The translations under genes and the position numbers were made by a program. A stretch of DNA of 64,000 nt. It comes from Ficedula albicollis. Lineage: Eukaryota; Chordata; Aves; Passeriformes; Muscicapidae. This document shows positions 1-12,500 of the stretch, one piece after another; position 1 is the first letter of the stretch; each line of letters opens with the position of its first letter. A model generated the notes under the pieces. That model saw nothing but the letters and a program-made list of their open reading frames with translations. It was not told where the DNA came from and ran no database searches. The stretch spans positions 8,087,654 to 8,151,653 of the forward strand of contig NC_021684.1 in NCBI RefSeq assembly GCF_000247815.1. Reading direction: 5' to 3'.

Positions 1-1682
1 TTCCCACTGTACTACAAGGCTGAATAGTTCTGGGAAAATATGAATTTCCTGTAAATATTCCCCTTCTTTAGAAACAGAAGAGCAAAAAGAGCAGCAAAAA
101 AAGGGAGGAAGAGAGAGAGTGGGAAGGAGAGTGGAAGGAGCAAAGAGGGAGCACCTCCCTAGGCAGGCTGTGCATCACCCCAACACCACTGAGACAGGCT
201 CAGCTACCAGGGGCTTTCAAATACAGAGGAACAGATGGGTGCAGGGCATTGGCAAAATGAAATCTGCCCTAACTGGGGAAATTGCCTTTACCAGAAGTGA
301 TTTCCAACATGTTTAAGTCAATGGTGCTACTGGTGACGCTCCCTTGACACATTTGTGTTGTATTTAGCCTGCAAGTTTGTACTGGCCATTACATGGTATC
401 TTGGGGAAGATTGGTTCTTTCCTAATCAAAAAGTCTCAGTTTTAGGGTATCCCTGTTACATCTGGGGTAGGGGGTGCTAGAAGCTGCTTTTCTTTATATA
501 CATACACTTTGCTTTCTTTTTTAACAGCCAGTTCAGGCAACATCTCTGTCATCCTGACTTACAGTGTGATTTTAAGATGTCATCAGAATAATTTCTTTTA
601 GTGACTGCCAATCGTTAATTGCTTCTCCTGTATGTCTCCATAAACACTACATGCAGATATATGGGTATATAATATTCGTGTGTTTTATGTTTGTATAAAC
701 ATACTGCTAATACTGTGTTTCTCCAATAGAGAGCTCTATAAATCTAGACCTCCACAGATACCTTATAATGACTTAAACATTACACCAAACAAGAGATTCC
801 AAGGGGACATGATCAGGATGTAATAATGGGCCAATGTCAAAAAGGATTTATGATTATTATTCATATGACTCAACCATATGCTCCAGCTACTGCTGTAATC
901 TTGCTAGTCTTGGTCTGACATCTGTAGTGATAATGAGTAAAATTGCATTACGCCACAGAAAAAAAATCAAGACACTTAAAAAATAACTAGTGGGCTGCCA
1001 GGAGAAACATTGACCTCCTCTGTAGGGTCAAGAGATGGTTTTAAAATATGCTGGATGCTCCTGACAAAGTTGAAGCACTCTGAGGATCTGGCAACCAGCT
1101 GTTCTAGCTTTATTAGAGAAGAACTTAAATATAATTGAATTCCTAAACCATCTGTATTCATCACTCCAGTTAAACACCATGCATGATCCAATTGAGTTTA
1201 CTTTAAAAAAAGGAAGTTACTGGTTTCATTTTGTATAGGAGGACAAATGGAGATTGGGGGAGATACAAATAATGTGTATTTCCAGGATCACCTGAACAGT
1301 CATGGTACCTGTCTGCCTTTCCTGGTTAAACATCAGGTGTTAGAGCAACTACAGTGAAAAGACAAATATTTTTGGTTTGTTTCCCTCCAACAGTGTTGCT
1401 CTGTCTGGGTCTTTTATGGAGCAGCCTTCATCCCTGGCTGTATCTGAACCTGGTGCTGGCTGGGAAACAGTAGCTTATTTGTGTCACTTCCAGGCTTCCC
1501 TGCTCAATAGGAATTTAGCATTCACGCAAATACCTTCTGGAGAGATGTGCAGACACTGAAAACTCCTTCCTGCTTTTGGACTAATATATAATGTTGTGCA
1601 AGGTAAATATGAGTGCAGGCTTCCTTAGTTTCTGTCAAAGTCCATTAATGTTCTGTTACTGGCTGCAGCACTCAGGTGGGAT
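1..1682. other. non-coding DNA, nothing specific seen
   Basis: AT-rich sequence without a recognisable gene, repeat family or RNA. Open frames here are at most about 70 codons, lack protein-like composition and look like chance frames. Likely intergenic or intronic. Confidence 0.6.
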
Positions 1683-2384
1683 GTGAAAACTCAATTGTTT
1701 CTCACTGAGAAGGAGAAAACTCAGGTGAAATGGCCTGATGTCAACCCCTGTAATCCTGCAGTGGTGGTTAGCAGATGGACAGCAAGCAAAAGTCAAAGCG
1801 GCTCATGCATAAAGTGGGCTAAATCACAAACCACCAAAGTTGCTGTAAAATCACGGCCAAACACAGCAGTAAAGGACAAATATTTAGGCAGTGTCAGTCA
1901 GTCAGCTAATGTATGTATCAGCATATTAGTGAGGAAATCCCCAGAAGCTCTGTGGGAGTTTTTCTTTTTGATCTGCCACCACCTGCCCAGCTGCTGGCAC
2001 CGGCACCGCAGCCACCAGGCAGGCGGGAGCAGCTCCCCTGGGAGCCCAACAAGTTGCTCCTTAAGGCAAATAACCACTTCATTAATGCACAGGCAGGCCA
2101 GGCAATCAGCAGCAGGTGAGGAGCAAAAGGGAGCCAGACTCGAGACAAGCCTGTCTGCCTGCCCCAGAACAGCGCCGGCAGAGCTCCTTCTCTGCCTGCT
2201 AAGAGCAGCAAGCGGTCCTCGCTGCTGTCAGGCTTGTACAAGCTCCACTCTGCTCCCACCAAACCCTGGTGCCTCTCCTCATCCTGCTGAGACCCTCAGT
2301 CAAGAGACACGTTCGACATCTGTGAAGCCTGAAGTCTTGGCTCACATGAACACTAGCACGGGTAGACTCGAGATGTTGTTATAA
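1683..2384 (+). other. long open frame in GC-richer patch, coding status doubtful
   Basis: An ATG-to-stop frame of 233 codons, the longest frame in the window that is not made of homopolymer. The first third is AT-balanced. The rest, from about 1975, is GC-richer with scattered CpGs and encodes a Ser/Pro/Ala/Arg-rich, low-information peptide. I recognise no domain, signal peptide or membrane segment. A minus-strand frame (1918-2262) is also open across the same patch, as expected when base composition lowers stop frequency. The first part has a mixed, non-repetitive texture that could equally be a conserved non-coding element. It could be an exon of an unannotated transcript, but I regard chance or regulatory DNA as more likely. 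Confidence 0.2.
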
Positions 2385-3675
2385 GCACCTGACATCCTCC
2401 ATCTGTCTTCTTTATTTTTAATTATTTCTCGTCTATAGAGTGACCTAATCAAACAAGCTCCTGTCTGATGTCAAGGTTCTTTCTTTGCTTTAATCTCTTC
2501 ACATTTCTATATAATTTCTTTTTCCTCTGGAACTATCAAAGAATTTTCTTTAACAAGCCCATCAATGAAAAACAAAGTCTGCATTCTTGAATTCTAAGTC
2601 ACACATAAACCGTAAAGATGCTGTTTGCTCAGTGTTGACAGAAGCAGTCGTCTGCCCTAATTTACCTTCATCGTATGTTTTTATTAGAGCTGTGGGAGCA
2701 TGCATAAACTCACCAGGGGGACATGCACATTACAGGGCTCTTTTCTTAAACTCTCAGCTCTAATAAAAACACACAGGCTACAGCTCTGTCCTGTATTGGA
2801 CAGCAATACCTCTCTGTTCTGTGTTCTTTTCATGTCAGAACAATTGCCTTTGAGAATATTCACTTACTGGGAACAACATGAGGGAGGAATGGTCTTTGAG
2901 GAATGGTCTTGGGGGGGGTTGTCTCTTCCTTGATGTTCCTCTGCCCAGTCCTGCAGAAGACCTTAATGATGCTTTACCTCTAACTCAGGTGTCAAGGCTG
3001 ATGTCCCTGTTTTAACCCAGTTATTTTTCAGGTCATTATGGGGAGAATGGTTTCACTCCATTAGCACTAATGAGCCTCTGACAGTAACTAAAATGGCCAT
3101 ATTGCTACATATTGCTCACATTATTCTAGGCAAGATTGCCATCCCCACTGAAAAAATTTCGAGGGCCTACTGATAAGGGCCTTTTTTGAGTCCCAGCTGA
3201 TCAGTGTTAGATATGGATGTATACATCCACATGCATACACATCAAATGGAGACAATCTGAGCTCCACAGCAGAGTGGCTGTCACTGGGGCTGATTGGGAT
3301 GCTTCATATTTAACTTGCAGAAATCACCTAGATTAGAGAAAGGTATCATTTGATCTTCCATTTTTCCACAGATGCTGCCAAATAGCTTTCTAAATCAGTC
3401 CCAAATGTGGCCTGGTCTCTGTGTTGGGCCAGTGTGAATATAGTAGTGGTTTTGTTCTTCCTTGCTACCTTTTCTTCTCCCCCCACGCTTCCTCCCAGAC
3501 TTTGGGGCGAGAGTTCCGAGCCCCAGAATATCGCTGGAGTTAGACAAAACAAAGCTCCAATGTATGCTAGATATAATAACCTGCAATGTCTCCCCTGTCA
3601 TCCCAAATTACTGGGACACACTGTGCTGCAGCCCTGCCTGCTGCAGAGCCGTGCTCCCCTCTCCTGAGCAGGGCT
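2385..3675. other. non-coding DNA, nothing specific seen
   Basis: AT-rich sequence with only short frames. A small direct repeat (GGAATGGTCTT twice near 2887-2907) is followed by a run of nine Gs, and nothing else stands out. Confidence 0.55.
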
Positions 3676-3765
3676 GGAGCAGGGGCAGTGCCGGCTCCTT
3701 CTCGCCGCGATGTGCCGGCTCCGCGCCCGCTTCCCCCGGGACCGGGGCAGGTGCTGCTCCCCTGA
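3676..3765. promoter_or_regulatory. small CpG cluster
   Basis: About ten CpG dinucleotides fall within roughly 80 bases, in the GCCGGC, CGCCGCG, CCGCGCC and CCCGGGACCGGG context, while the surrounding kilobases are almost CpG-free. This is too short for a classical CpG island. It could be the core of a small unmethylated promoter or enhancer, or part of a GC-rich exon or insertion. No TATA box, clear initiator or adjoining exon is visible. Confidence 0.3.
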
Positions 3766-4879
3766 TCACCTGCAGGCACCTCCAGGGGCTCCCAGGAACA
3801 ACTGGGCCTTGCTGGAAATTCATCACTGCCAGGGGGTCAGGCAGAGCAGGCCCCCCTATACCTGCCTTGGCCTCCTCACTGGGAGTTAGGGGGAAATGTT
3901 TCCTTCCACGCCAGGCTGGCAATGCTGCAGGTTTGAGAACTTTGTTTCAAAAATAACTTTTGTCACATGCTATGCAAGCCATTTCTGTAAAGATCCTGAC
4001 TGTGCATTCAGAAAGCTCTCTGCTATCATGAAGAAATAGGTCTTTGGGAAGAAGTGTCATCAACTGATTGCTTTCTTACTGAAGTTCATTGTAAATCTTT
4101 TACCTTACTTGTGTTTTCTGCTCGTTGTTGAGAAACAGCTACAGTCCAAATAAATACTCTCCTGGGCAGGACACATATTGCTGCAGTCTCAGCTGCCTTT
4201 AAGAGCTGATGTACTGTTTCAGCCTTAGAGTTCTTACAGTCCTCAGAATAATCAGGTCCATTGAAACAGTCTTTGCAGTAGGTCTTTGAAGAATCACCTA
4301 AAAAATGCAGGAGCAGCTTAGAAAACCCTCGATAAAATGTGCAGCAAGTGCCAACAGCCAAGTCACCACAAGTACGTGAAGACAGCAGACTCTTCCATTT
4401 GGTGGACCAGAATAAAATGCTTCCCAGGGCCTTATGGTGAGGGAATCCACACCTACCACTTTATTGCAGTGCCTGGAAGAGGGTTGAGTGTACACAGTGG
4501 CACATCTGTGATCTCTCCTGGTGCATTCATTGGCACAGCTGAAAGATAAAGATGTAAAACTAAGGTTTAGGGCGAATCAATGAAAATATGGCCCAAAGTG
4601 GTAAAAGAGATGTTCTCCCACAAATCAGTGAATTGCAATATAGCATGTATTTTTTCTCCACCTATGCCCTCATACACTGCATACTGCATCCATCAGAGGG
4701 CTGAAGCTTCAAATAGCTCCGAGACTGTGTATGTGATGTTTTTAATCAATGATGTTTTGTGCTCCATTTCACTTACTTCTCCCTTGCTCTTGTCTTATTT
4801 AAGATATATACTTGTCTTTTTAAAGAAAGTTAATGATAGAAGGGATTTTTTTTTTTGTAGGATGCCCTTTGCTCTTCTT
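3766..4879. other. non-coding DNA, nothing specific seen
   Basis: The sequence becomes AT-rich again with chance frames only. It includes an 11-base T run near 4846-4856. No repeat family is recognised. Confidence 0.55.
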
Positions 4880-4947
4880 TCCACATAATTTATCTTCTCT
4901 TTACCTGATTGAATTCCACATAATTTTTCTTCTCTTTACCTGATTGA
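4880..4947. repeat. two-copy tandem duplication, 34 bp unit
   Basis: Two adjacent 34-base copies (4880-4913 and 4914-4947) share the CCACATAATTT and CTTCTCTTTACCTGATTGAA segments with one or two substitutions. This is a simple local duplication with no associated gene. Confidence 0.85.
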
Positions 4948-5147
4948 AAAAATCAGTAAACATGGCAGAATCCCAAAGGTATGATCTGACGCAGAGCCAG
5001 CAAAGACCCACCCAGCCAGCAAACCAGATTTTTTACAGCTCTTTCTTGAAGTGTGAATATATGAATTTTGAACTGTAAGGGATAAAAAGGGCTTGTATTT
5101 GGTTTGCACAATGTAATTTTTTGCTTGCAGCAACAGCTATTTAATGA

Positions 5148-5235
5148 TCATGGCAGAATTCCTGTGTCAAGCAGACTCCCGCCAGACACTCATGGCAGAA
5201 GTAATTCCTGTGTCAAGCAGACTCCCGCCAGACAC
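5148..5235. repeat. two-copy tandem duplication, ~42-46 bp unit
   Basis: TCATGGCAGAA and the following CAAGCAGACTCCCGCCAGACAC are present twice, at 5148-5189 and 5190-5235. The second copy carries a short insertion after GCAGAA. Both copies contain the rare CCCGCC, which makes the duplication easy to see. Confidence 0.85.
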
Positions 5236-8200
5236 CAGGAAAAAATGTCCTGTTTAATGTTGCTTTGCTTTGTGTACAGGGATGATTGAGTAGTGTCTAA
5301 GGTGATGGAAGGACAACATCATTTAAAAGTGCATTTGCACGCTGTTAACGAAGGTCTTTTGGTGCAATTCGACCTGTATTGTTGCCACCCTACCTAAGAT
5401 TTCAATCCAGGATCAATGGCCAAAACCGTCCCAAGGAAATTACCTCCCAGTGGTGACAGTGTGAGAATAGTCACTGCCACACTCATATCACAGGGATTTC
5501 ATATAATTTCAAAGACCTTTCTCTCATCTTTGCAGCAGTGGCTTGTGAAATAAATTAGATCCTGTAAGTGAAAACACCAGTAGAGAAGTGACCTTTGAGC
5601 CAACAGTGCAGGGCACACAGATGGAAGCAGACAAAATAAATTAAAACAATGTTGATATCTGCTGTATTCCTCAGTATCTCGGAGGATATGAAAAGTCGCC
5701 ATACATTTTTATTTTTCTAGTTGCTTATATTCAGATTTTTACAAGCCCAGAACCTACTTTATAGATGTTTTCCCTGTCATTAGTAAGAAATTAAAGGGAC
5801 TACTGTAACTCCAGTAACTAATTGAGTAGTAATTTGATCATAAGTTAGCTGGCAAAAGTTGGGGCTTTTTCGTTGTTGTTTTCAGTAATAAGTTTTGCTC
5901 TTTTCTGTGCCCTTTAATTTAAGATTAAAACCACTTATTTAAACAACCACCTTAAAACTCAGAACAAAAAAAAGTCTTAGAAAAGGAAGTAGATGAATAC
6001 TAGTTTCAGGATGTTTTTATTAGAATAGTTTTAGAAGAAATTGTTGGTGAAATATTGTTCTTGTAACTCAGTTTTCCTTACTACTGAGGAAAATCAGAAG
6101 CAGAAAGGGAGGTGGTTTCTGGTCACACCACAAGCCTGCAGAATTAGGGTTCAGTCTGACTGTTTAAACTCATAAAATGTGTAAGCCCGTGGTGTAATCA
6201 GGGGTCTCACCCCAGCCCATTCACCAGGCTCCCTCCAACCAGAGGTGCCAGCCAATGTCCCAACCTCCCATCCCTGTGTCCCAAAATTCAGTACCTGTGT
6301 CCCCAGTGCCAACAGGAAGCAGCCAACACAACTCAGCCACAATAGTGTGGCCAGAAGAGATTTCTGTGTTCCAGAGATTGATGTGTTTATAGCAGTAACA
6401 GAAATGTTTTCCATGTCAATTCTAGCAGCGACACACTGAGCTCAACAGATTTAACCCAGGAAAGAATTTGAACAGCGCATCTAAAGTAGAAAAAGCAGAA
6501 ATGGAAAAAACAGAGTGGCTTTGGTTACCTTTGGATTCTTTTTTTGGTTTTGTTTTGTTTACTGTTTTATATGCTCTGTTCCCAGAGTTTCTGGAAGTTT
6601 GAATGCCTCTACCATGGGAAGAGGACACAGCAGAGGCAGAACTAGGCACTTTTGTATACCTGGTCCCACATTTTCACCTAATGCATGTGTGACGTCTGAC
6701 CTACAGAGCTACACAGCCAGCCAGCTGTGCAAGCAGCATGGCAAGAACATTTTTGCTTTCTTTGTTTATTACACACCCTTCCAACACCTTGAGTGCCTTA
6801 AATCAAAGTTATAAAACTACTACTGCTGCACGAGTAAGACAAAATTCTTGAACAGGGAAAAAGGTAGGGTGCTGCCTTAACAATTCAACCAGCTGAAATA
6901 TTTTCTGTCTGTAATGAAATGAGCCCCTCCCATTACTACACTTAACAAACAGCAGATTAATAGGTCGCTCAGTGCAGAGTGTCCGTCTCACTGTAAGAAA
7001 CTTCTTTGTAGCCTGCTTCATGGAGAGCAAAACATAGACTATGCCTGGAAGTTGCTTACAAAATTTCTCTCAGTCTGACTGAAGATCAGGTTGTTCCCAG
7101 CCTTAGCAGCCTCTTGGAATCACCTGTTGCCCTCCCTGTGCTGCCCAGAGTTCCACTTTGCCTGAGCAGTGAGCCTGTCCTCGGGTGGCTGCTGTACCAC
7201 CAACCCTGGGACTCTCCCCAGGCAATGGGGACAGAGGGGCTGCAGCTGCAGAGCCAAGTAACCCTCTTTCTATTTGTTAGATACTCTCTTTTTGCCATGC
7301 AGTGTTTTCCTCAGAGGTTGTTGTTATTGAAAATGTCCTGTGATTAATGAAGCTGCTGGAGCAGATCCTGGTGAGTCCATGCAGGGTCCTGCTGCTCTCC
7401 CTGGTGCTGCCGTGGTCCTGCTGCAAGGAGCCAGCACTGGAGGGGTTAAATGGCCTCTGCCATGGATTTTCCTAACGAGGGGTTGTGCCTGTGGGAGCTT
7501 GTAACTCAGCTGGTGTGCACCCACATCACTGGGGCTGTGGGAGCCGCCTTGGCCACCAGGGCTGAGATTACAGAGCAGATTCCTTGTGACCATGCACACA
7601 CACACACGTGCACGTTTCCAAAATAACCCACGCTGGGGCATGAGGGGTTTTCTGGTGAATTTGCTACATGACAGAATGTGCAGCAAAATCTTTTTAGCTT
7701 TTCAGGGTTATGAGAGGATAGCAATGATGGGCTTCCCATTAGTCAAAAAATTCCAGCCTCCCTCTATTCCAGTGACAAAAAATACAGCTGCAGTGAGTCA
7801 CTTGGTGTGCCTCTTCCCAAGCCTCCTCTTCTCCAGTCATCCATCTCTTTCACTTCTCTCACTGCAAAGGCAAAGACTATCACCCTTTGCTCTCTCTCCC
7901 TTTTAATCAAACCTGTTCTTCCTTTTCCTAGAAAATCCTTGCTTCTCATTTTCCCCTCAGTCCTTTTAATAAGGCTGCTGCTCTGTTGGACCAAACGAGT
8001 GGAATTTGGCCCCATGTTGACCACCTAGACAGGATCACAAACCCAGGGAAGTCCCTCTGAGGATTTCAGTGCAAAAGGCACTGTTTTATTCTCTCCCACA
8101 CCACTGTAAGCAGAAGGCTGAATGACCCAGTCACAGCAATATTTCGGCCCCAGTGGTCCCATGTTTCCATGAAGCATTGGCTGGAGTACCCCTGAGAACC

Positions 8201-8980
8201 CTCCTTTACTAAGGCCCCTGCATGGTTATTGTTTTCTTCCATTACCATGATGTTTTCATTCAGAGAAGTCAATCCCTCTGTCTTAACTCTGTCTGTCACT
8301 CACATGAGCAGAGTTGGCTCATCTGGACCTCAGGGAAAGATCTAGTCCTGTTACATTTTTGGTACCTTCTTCTGTTAATTTTGTCTTCTGCACCTAAGGC
8401 TGCATGAAGACATCTGACATTTTTAAGCAATCTCTGTAATAGCTCTAAATTAAACACTCTGTCTTGTTTGTTAGTTTGGTTTATCTTTGTCATCATGTAG
8501 CATGAAGCTGCAAGCTCTCCATCTTTTCAGAAAACAAACATGACTGACAGCAATCCTTATACAGAAAAGCTGAAGCAAACCATGCTTTGAAGGATTTTCT
8601 GTTGGGATTCATAATAGCATGGAGTTAAAAGAGAGAAAATAGGTTCCTTGGAGCATAGGATCGTAAAATGCTAATTTCAGTGACACAGTGGTGGACTGAG
8701 TAAATATAGAAAGGATTTATTATGAAGTTCTTTAGTGTTGTTGGCACTAACAGCAAATTGCTGGGCAACATTATATTGCCAAAATCCAGGAAACAGCACA
8801 AACATTGAACCACTGTATTTTCAATGACAATAATGACTGAAGCTATGGTATTGGTTGGCATCCCCACAAAAGGCACATGTTGGCATGTTCAGGAATGTAA
8901 ATGATAGATCTGCTGCTTGAAGTTTATAATTATTTAATCAAACCCAGACTGCAGAACCTGGAGGGACACCGTGTATCCTT
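5236..8980. other. non-coding DNA, nothing specific seen
   Basis: Ordinary AT-leaning sequence. A short (CA)n run lies near 7595-7607, and a mildly GC-richer stretch lies at 7085-7570 with overlapping chance frames on both strands. No exon with matching splice sites and open frame stood out. Confidence 0.5.
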
Positions 8981-9028
8981 AAAGGAGAAGACAGAGGGAG
9001 AAAGAGAGAGAGAGAAAGAAAGGAAGGT
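8981..9028 (+). repeat. purine-rich (GA/GAAA) tract
   Basis: About 48 bases are almost exclusively A and G, including a (GA)n core. This is simple-sequence DNA, and such mirror-like purine tracts can form triplex structures. No gene function is implied. Confidence 0.8.
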
Positions 9029-9467
9029 CACACTTTGCAAATGAGGGGAATGTGTTGGTGCTCTGGGTGTGCCCACCAGGCATCTGGGGCTGCTGCAGAG
9101 CTCGTGGGTGATCCCTCCTGCTCGCCACATCACCGTGTATTTAAGCAGCCCTTCAGAAAACAAATTGCCGACAATCTCTTTTATGTGCTGATGGAAGTCA
9201 GATCAATTATCTCCATTTCCTTTCATGGAAGAAAGAAAATCTACAGATCAGGACAGGAAACCACTCATTTGATGAACTATTTCTACACTACTGTACACAG
9301 ACACACAAGCTCCCTCCTTCCCTCCTGCAGGCAGACACGCACAGAGCTACAAGGCCTCTCTCTTCCAGACACACACACAGAGGCACCTTATTTTCAGCTC
9401 ACATTTCACATTTAGATTACTATTATGGAATTTCAAGAAGACTTATTCTGTTTCCATTTCTTGCTTT

Positions 9468-9500
9468 AAAAAAGAAAAAAAAAAAAGAGAGAGAGAGAGA
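9468..9500 (+). repeat. A-rich run followed by (GA)n microsatellite
   Basis: A broken A run passes directly into about seven GA repeats. It is a simple repeat, possibly the remains of a poly-A tail, but no recognisable element body lies upstream. Confidence 0.8.
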
Positions 9501-12500
9501 TAATGAACATTTGGTTTTGAGAAATAAATCTCCCTGCCCTCTGTGTTCTGGCTGTAAGAGCCTGAGTAGCAGAGCTCTTCTATGTTCCCAGCCCCAGCTT
9601 TGCTGCCGACTCAGTTTTCAATTTAGTCCTAGCGTGATGGAAAAAGAAAAAAGTCTTTCAAAAGCAGTAATTGTGTGTTTCTGGGGAGAGAGAACAAATT
9701 ACTAAATCAAATTAGCATTACATTTCATTCCTAGACCCTAGGAGATTCAAGGATTTACATAATATACATTCTTAAATTACGTTGTTAGTGTAAACATTAA
9801 GATTCTGCACAAAATCCCTGAGAAGTGATGCAGCGTTAGCTGATGTCATCATGCAATGTTTAAAAAAAGGAGAAAAAGGAAGAAGTGCCTTAGCTCCACA
9901 TATAAACACATGGTTGCACTGTTTTTAAAAATAAACTTCAGGATTTAATTATATTCTGAATAATATAATGTCATTAATCCATTCACTCTGTATGCTAGGA
10001 ATACTTAAATTGTTTTTTCCCTTTTCTGTCTTCACAGATGAAAATATTTGCTGTAGTGTATTCTTGGCTGTTGAAGATGAAATCCAGGCCCCACACATAA
10101 GGCTGTGGAAGAGCAACTATGGATTTCTATGGGGTCATCATTTGACTCCAAAAGGTGACGTTTTTTGAACATGATTGACTTCTATCAATAAGTGTTCTCA
10201 ATATTACTCCGTTTCCCAACCCAGATTTTCATATCTAGTGACCTTCTCCTTATTCATATCACCAAATGCTCTGTGATTCTCTTACACTTTAATGATTTCT
10301 TTTTTTACAACACTAACTTAGGGCCAAGTTTCCCATTCCTCCCCCATGGGCAGCTGTGCTCTCACAGGCTGCCACAACCAGCCAGTGGCACCAGGCTGCT
10401 GCCAGCCCAACTTTTAAAATTCATTCTGACAAAAAAAAAAAAAATGCTGCAGTGATCAAAATAAAATGAAAAATGGCTCTCAAGCTGGAGCATGTGCATT
10501 TGATAATTAATCAGAGTATAATGTAGAGAATGTTATTGTTAATTTTGTAAGCTTCAGGTTCACCAGAGCTGCAAATTGTAACAGGGGAGATGAATAAAAT
10601 TGCATTTGTGTCCTAAGACCATGTAAAGGGTGGTCAATACTGTTGTAGCTGTTGGACTAGAACTACCCATTTGAGGAACTAAGCCACAACAGCATAAAGA
10701 AATACACAACTTATGTTTAATTCTTTGTAGTGTAATGATGGCTTGAAAAGCAGTACAAAACAAAGACAGCATTGAAACACACACAAGTCAAAAAGCTTAA
10801 TAATCTTAAAAAAATTAGTGTTGGGTTTTTACATTGGTCTATGCAATTCTGTCCATCCTAGAATGCTCTGTGTTTTCTGTGTTTCATACACAAATGTTCC
10901 CCACAAATTTGTGCAATGATATGTAATATATTCAGGAAAACTAATTACTGAAGCAAGTAGAAAGGGAAGTTATCTCAAAAGCCAGGGGGATAGGAACATT
11001 TTATACAAGAGCTCACGCACAATTTTTTATTTAAGCTACCTGTGCATAGAAGGCTATTATTAAAAAAATAATAATAATTGGAATAATAAATTCAGCAGCT
11101 GAAGCACATACAAAAATATGCAAATTGTGAAATACAGAGTTAAAGTGTTAGGCATTTTAAAACTTTTTTAATAACAGTAATTATGAGGGGTGCATTTAGA
11201 GTGGTAGCATATTGTGCTCCCTTCTACTGCCTGGCAAATGGGCATTTATATTTAAAGAGAATTTAGAGAAAATGGACAATGATCCCTTCTTCTTATCTTT
11301 TCTTTTAGGTTTCTTTTCTTGACAAGAAATGTGAAATTTGCATTTAAATTTCCTGGGGTTTATCTGTTTGTCAGCACCAAGGCCATTTCTGAGATTTACA
11401 GGTTTTGCATTTAATGATTTTCTCAAACAAAATGAAAAACTTTCTTTTTTTGTTCTGCTTTTGAAATCTCCAGTACTAACATCGGATTTTAAATTAAATG
11501 CAAGACAAATGAAAGATGTGTGTTGATTTTTCAATTCAGAGTTATTTTGATAAATAAATTAGTAATTTATGAAAAACAAATAACTTGGGAAAGCCTTTAC
11601 TCATTGAGTAATTTGTAAGGATCAGCTGGACAGATGAAGGAATACTTACAATATCTGATTATACTCATATGAAAGACATAACCTATGCACGTTTTTTTCA
11701 GTCTTTTTCAAAATATTTCATTTCCTGTTAAATATTCTGGGTGCACTGCTTATCTGCTGGTTTTTTTCAAAGCCTGAATTTTCGAGTGAGGCAGGTCCAT
11801 TACCCAAATCCTCATCCTGTCTGCAGCTGATCCCAAACGCAGTGAAATCGGGGGAGCCCCTGTGTGAAGCTCAGAGCTGCCACCTGTTCCTGCAGGCACT
11901 GCTGCCCTGGAGCCCCATTGCCCCAGCAGGGTGACACCACCAGAGCTGTTTAACTGGCCCTGCAAAGCTGGCTTCATTTCTCACCACGCCAAAGTCCCAG
12001 TGTTTGAATCGTGTAGAACATGTATTTTGCATATCAGCAGGTTCATTACTAATAATGTATCAGACTGTATCCCCAGTGCTGAAGACACTCCCTGGGTAGC
12101 ACTAGTTAAGCCTTAATACAAATCCAGAGAACTCAGGGTTAGGTATTAGCTTGCCTTTGTTCCAAATGTGTGCTTCCATCTCAACACTTCCCTTTTTCTG
12201 TCTCACATTTCCCAAATGACCTTGTTCTTTCCCAAATGCTGTTGCAGTCTGTGCCACAGGACACGGTCAGGATCCTGGGCTGCTTTTCATCAGTAAAGGT
12301 ACAGACATGCCTTTGGTGGAAGAGGTGTGAGCATTGGGCAGCACAAATACCCTCCTTCACTTGGGCCAGACCGTGCAGATGCCCCTGGCATGGCCTGTGG
12401 AAGTGTCTCAAATACAGAGCGTAATGAAATTGCAGTACTGCTCTGATTGCTAATTGGAAATGCTTTCTACCTGCTTAAAACAAGCCCTGTTGATAGATTG

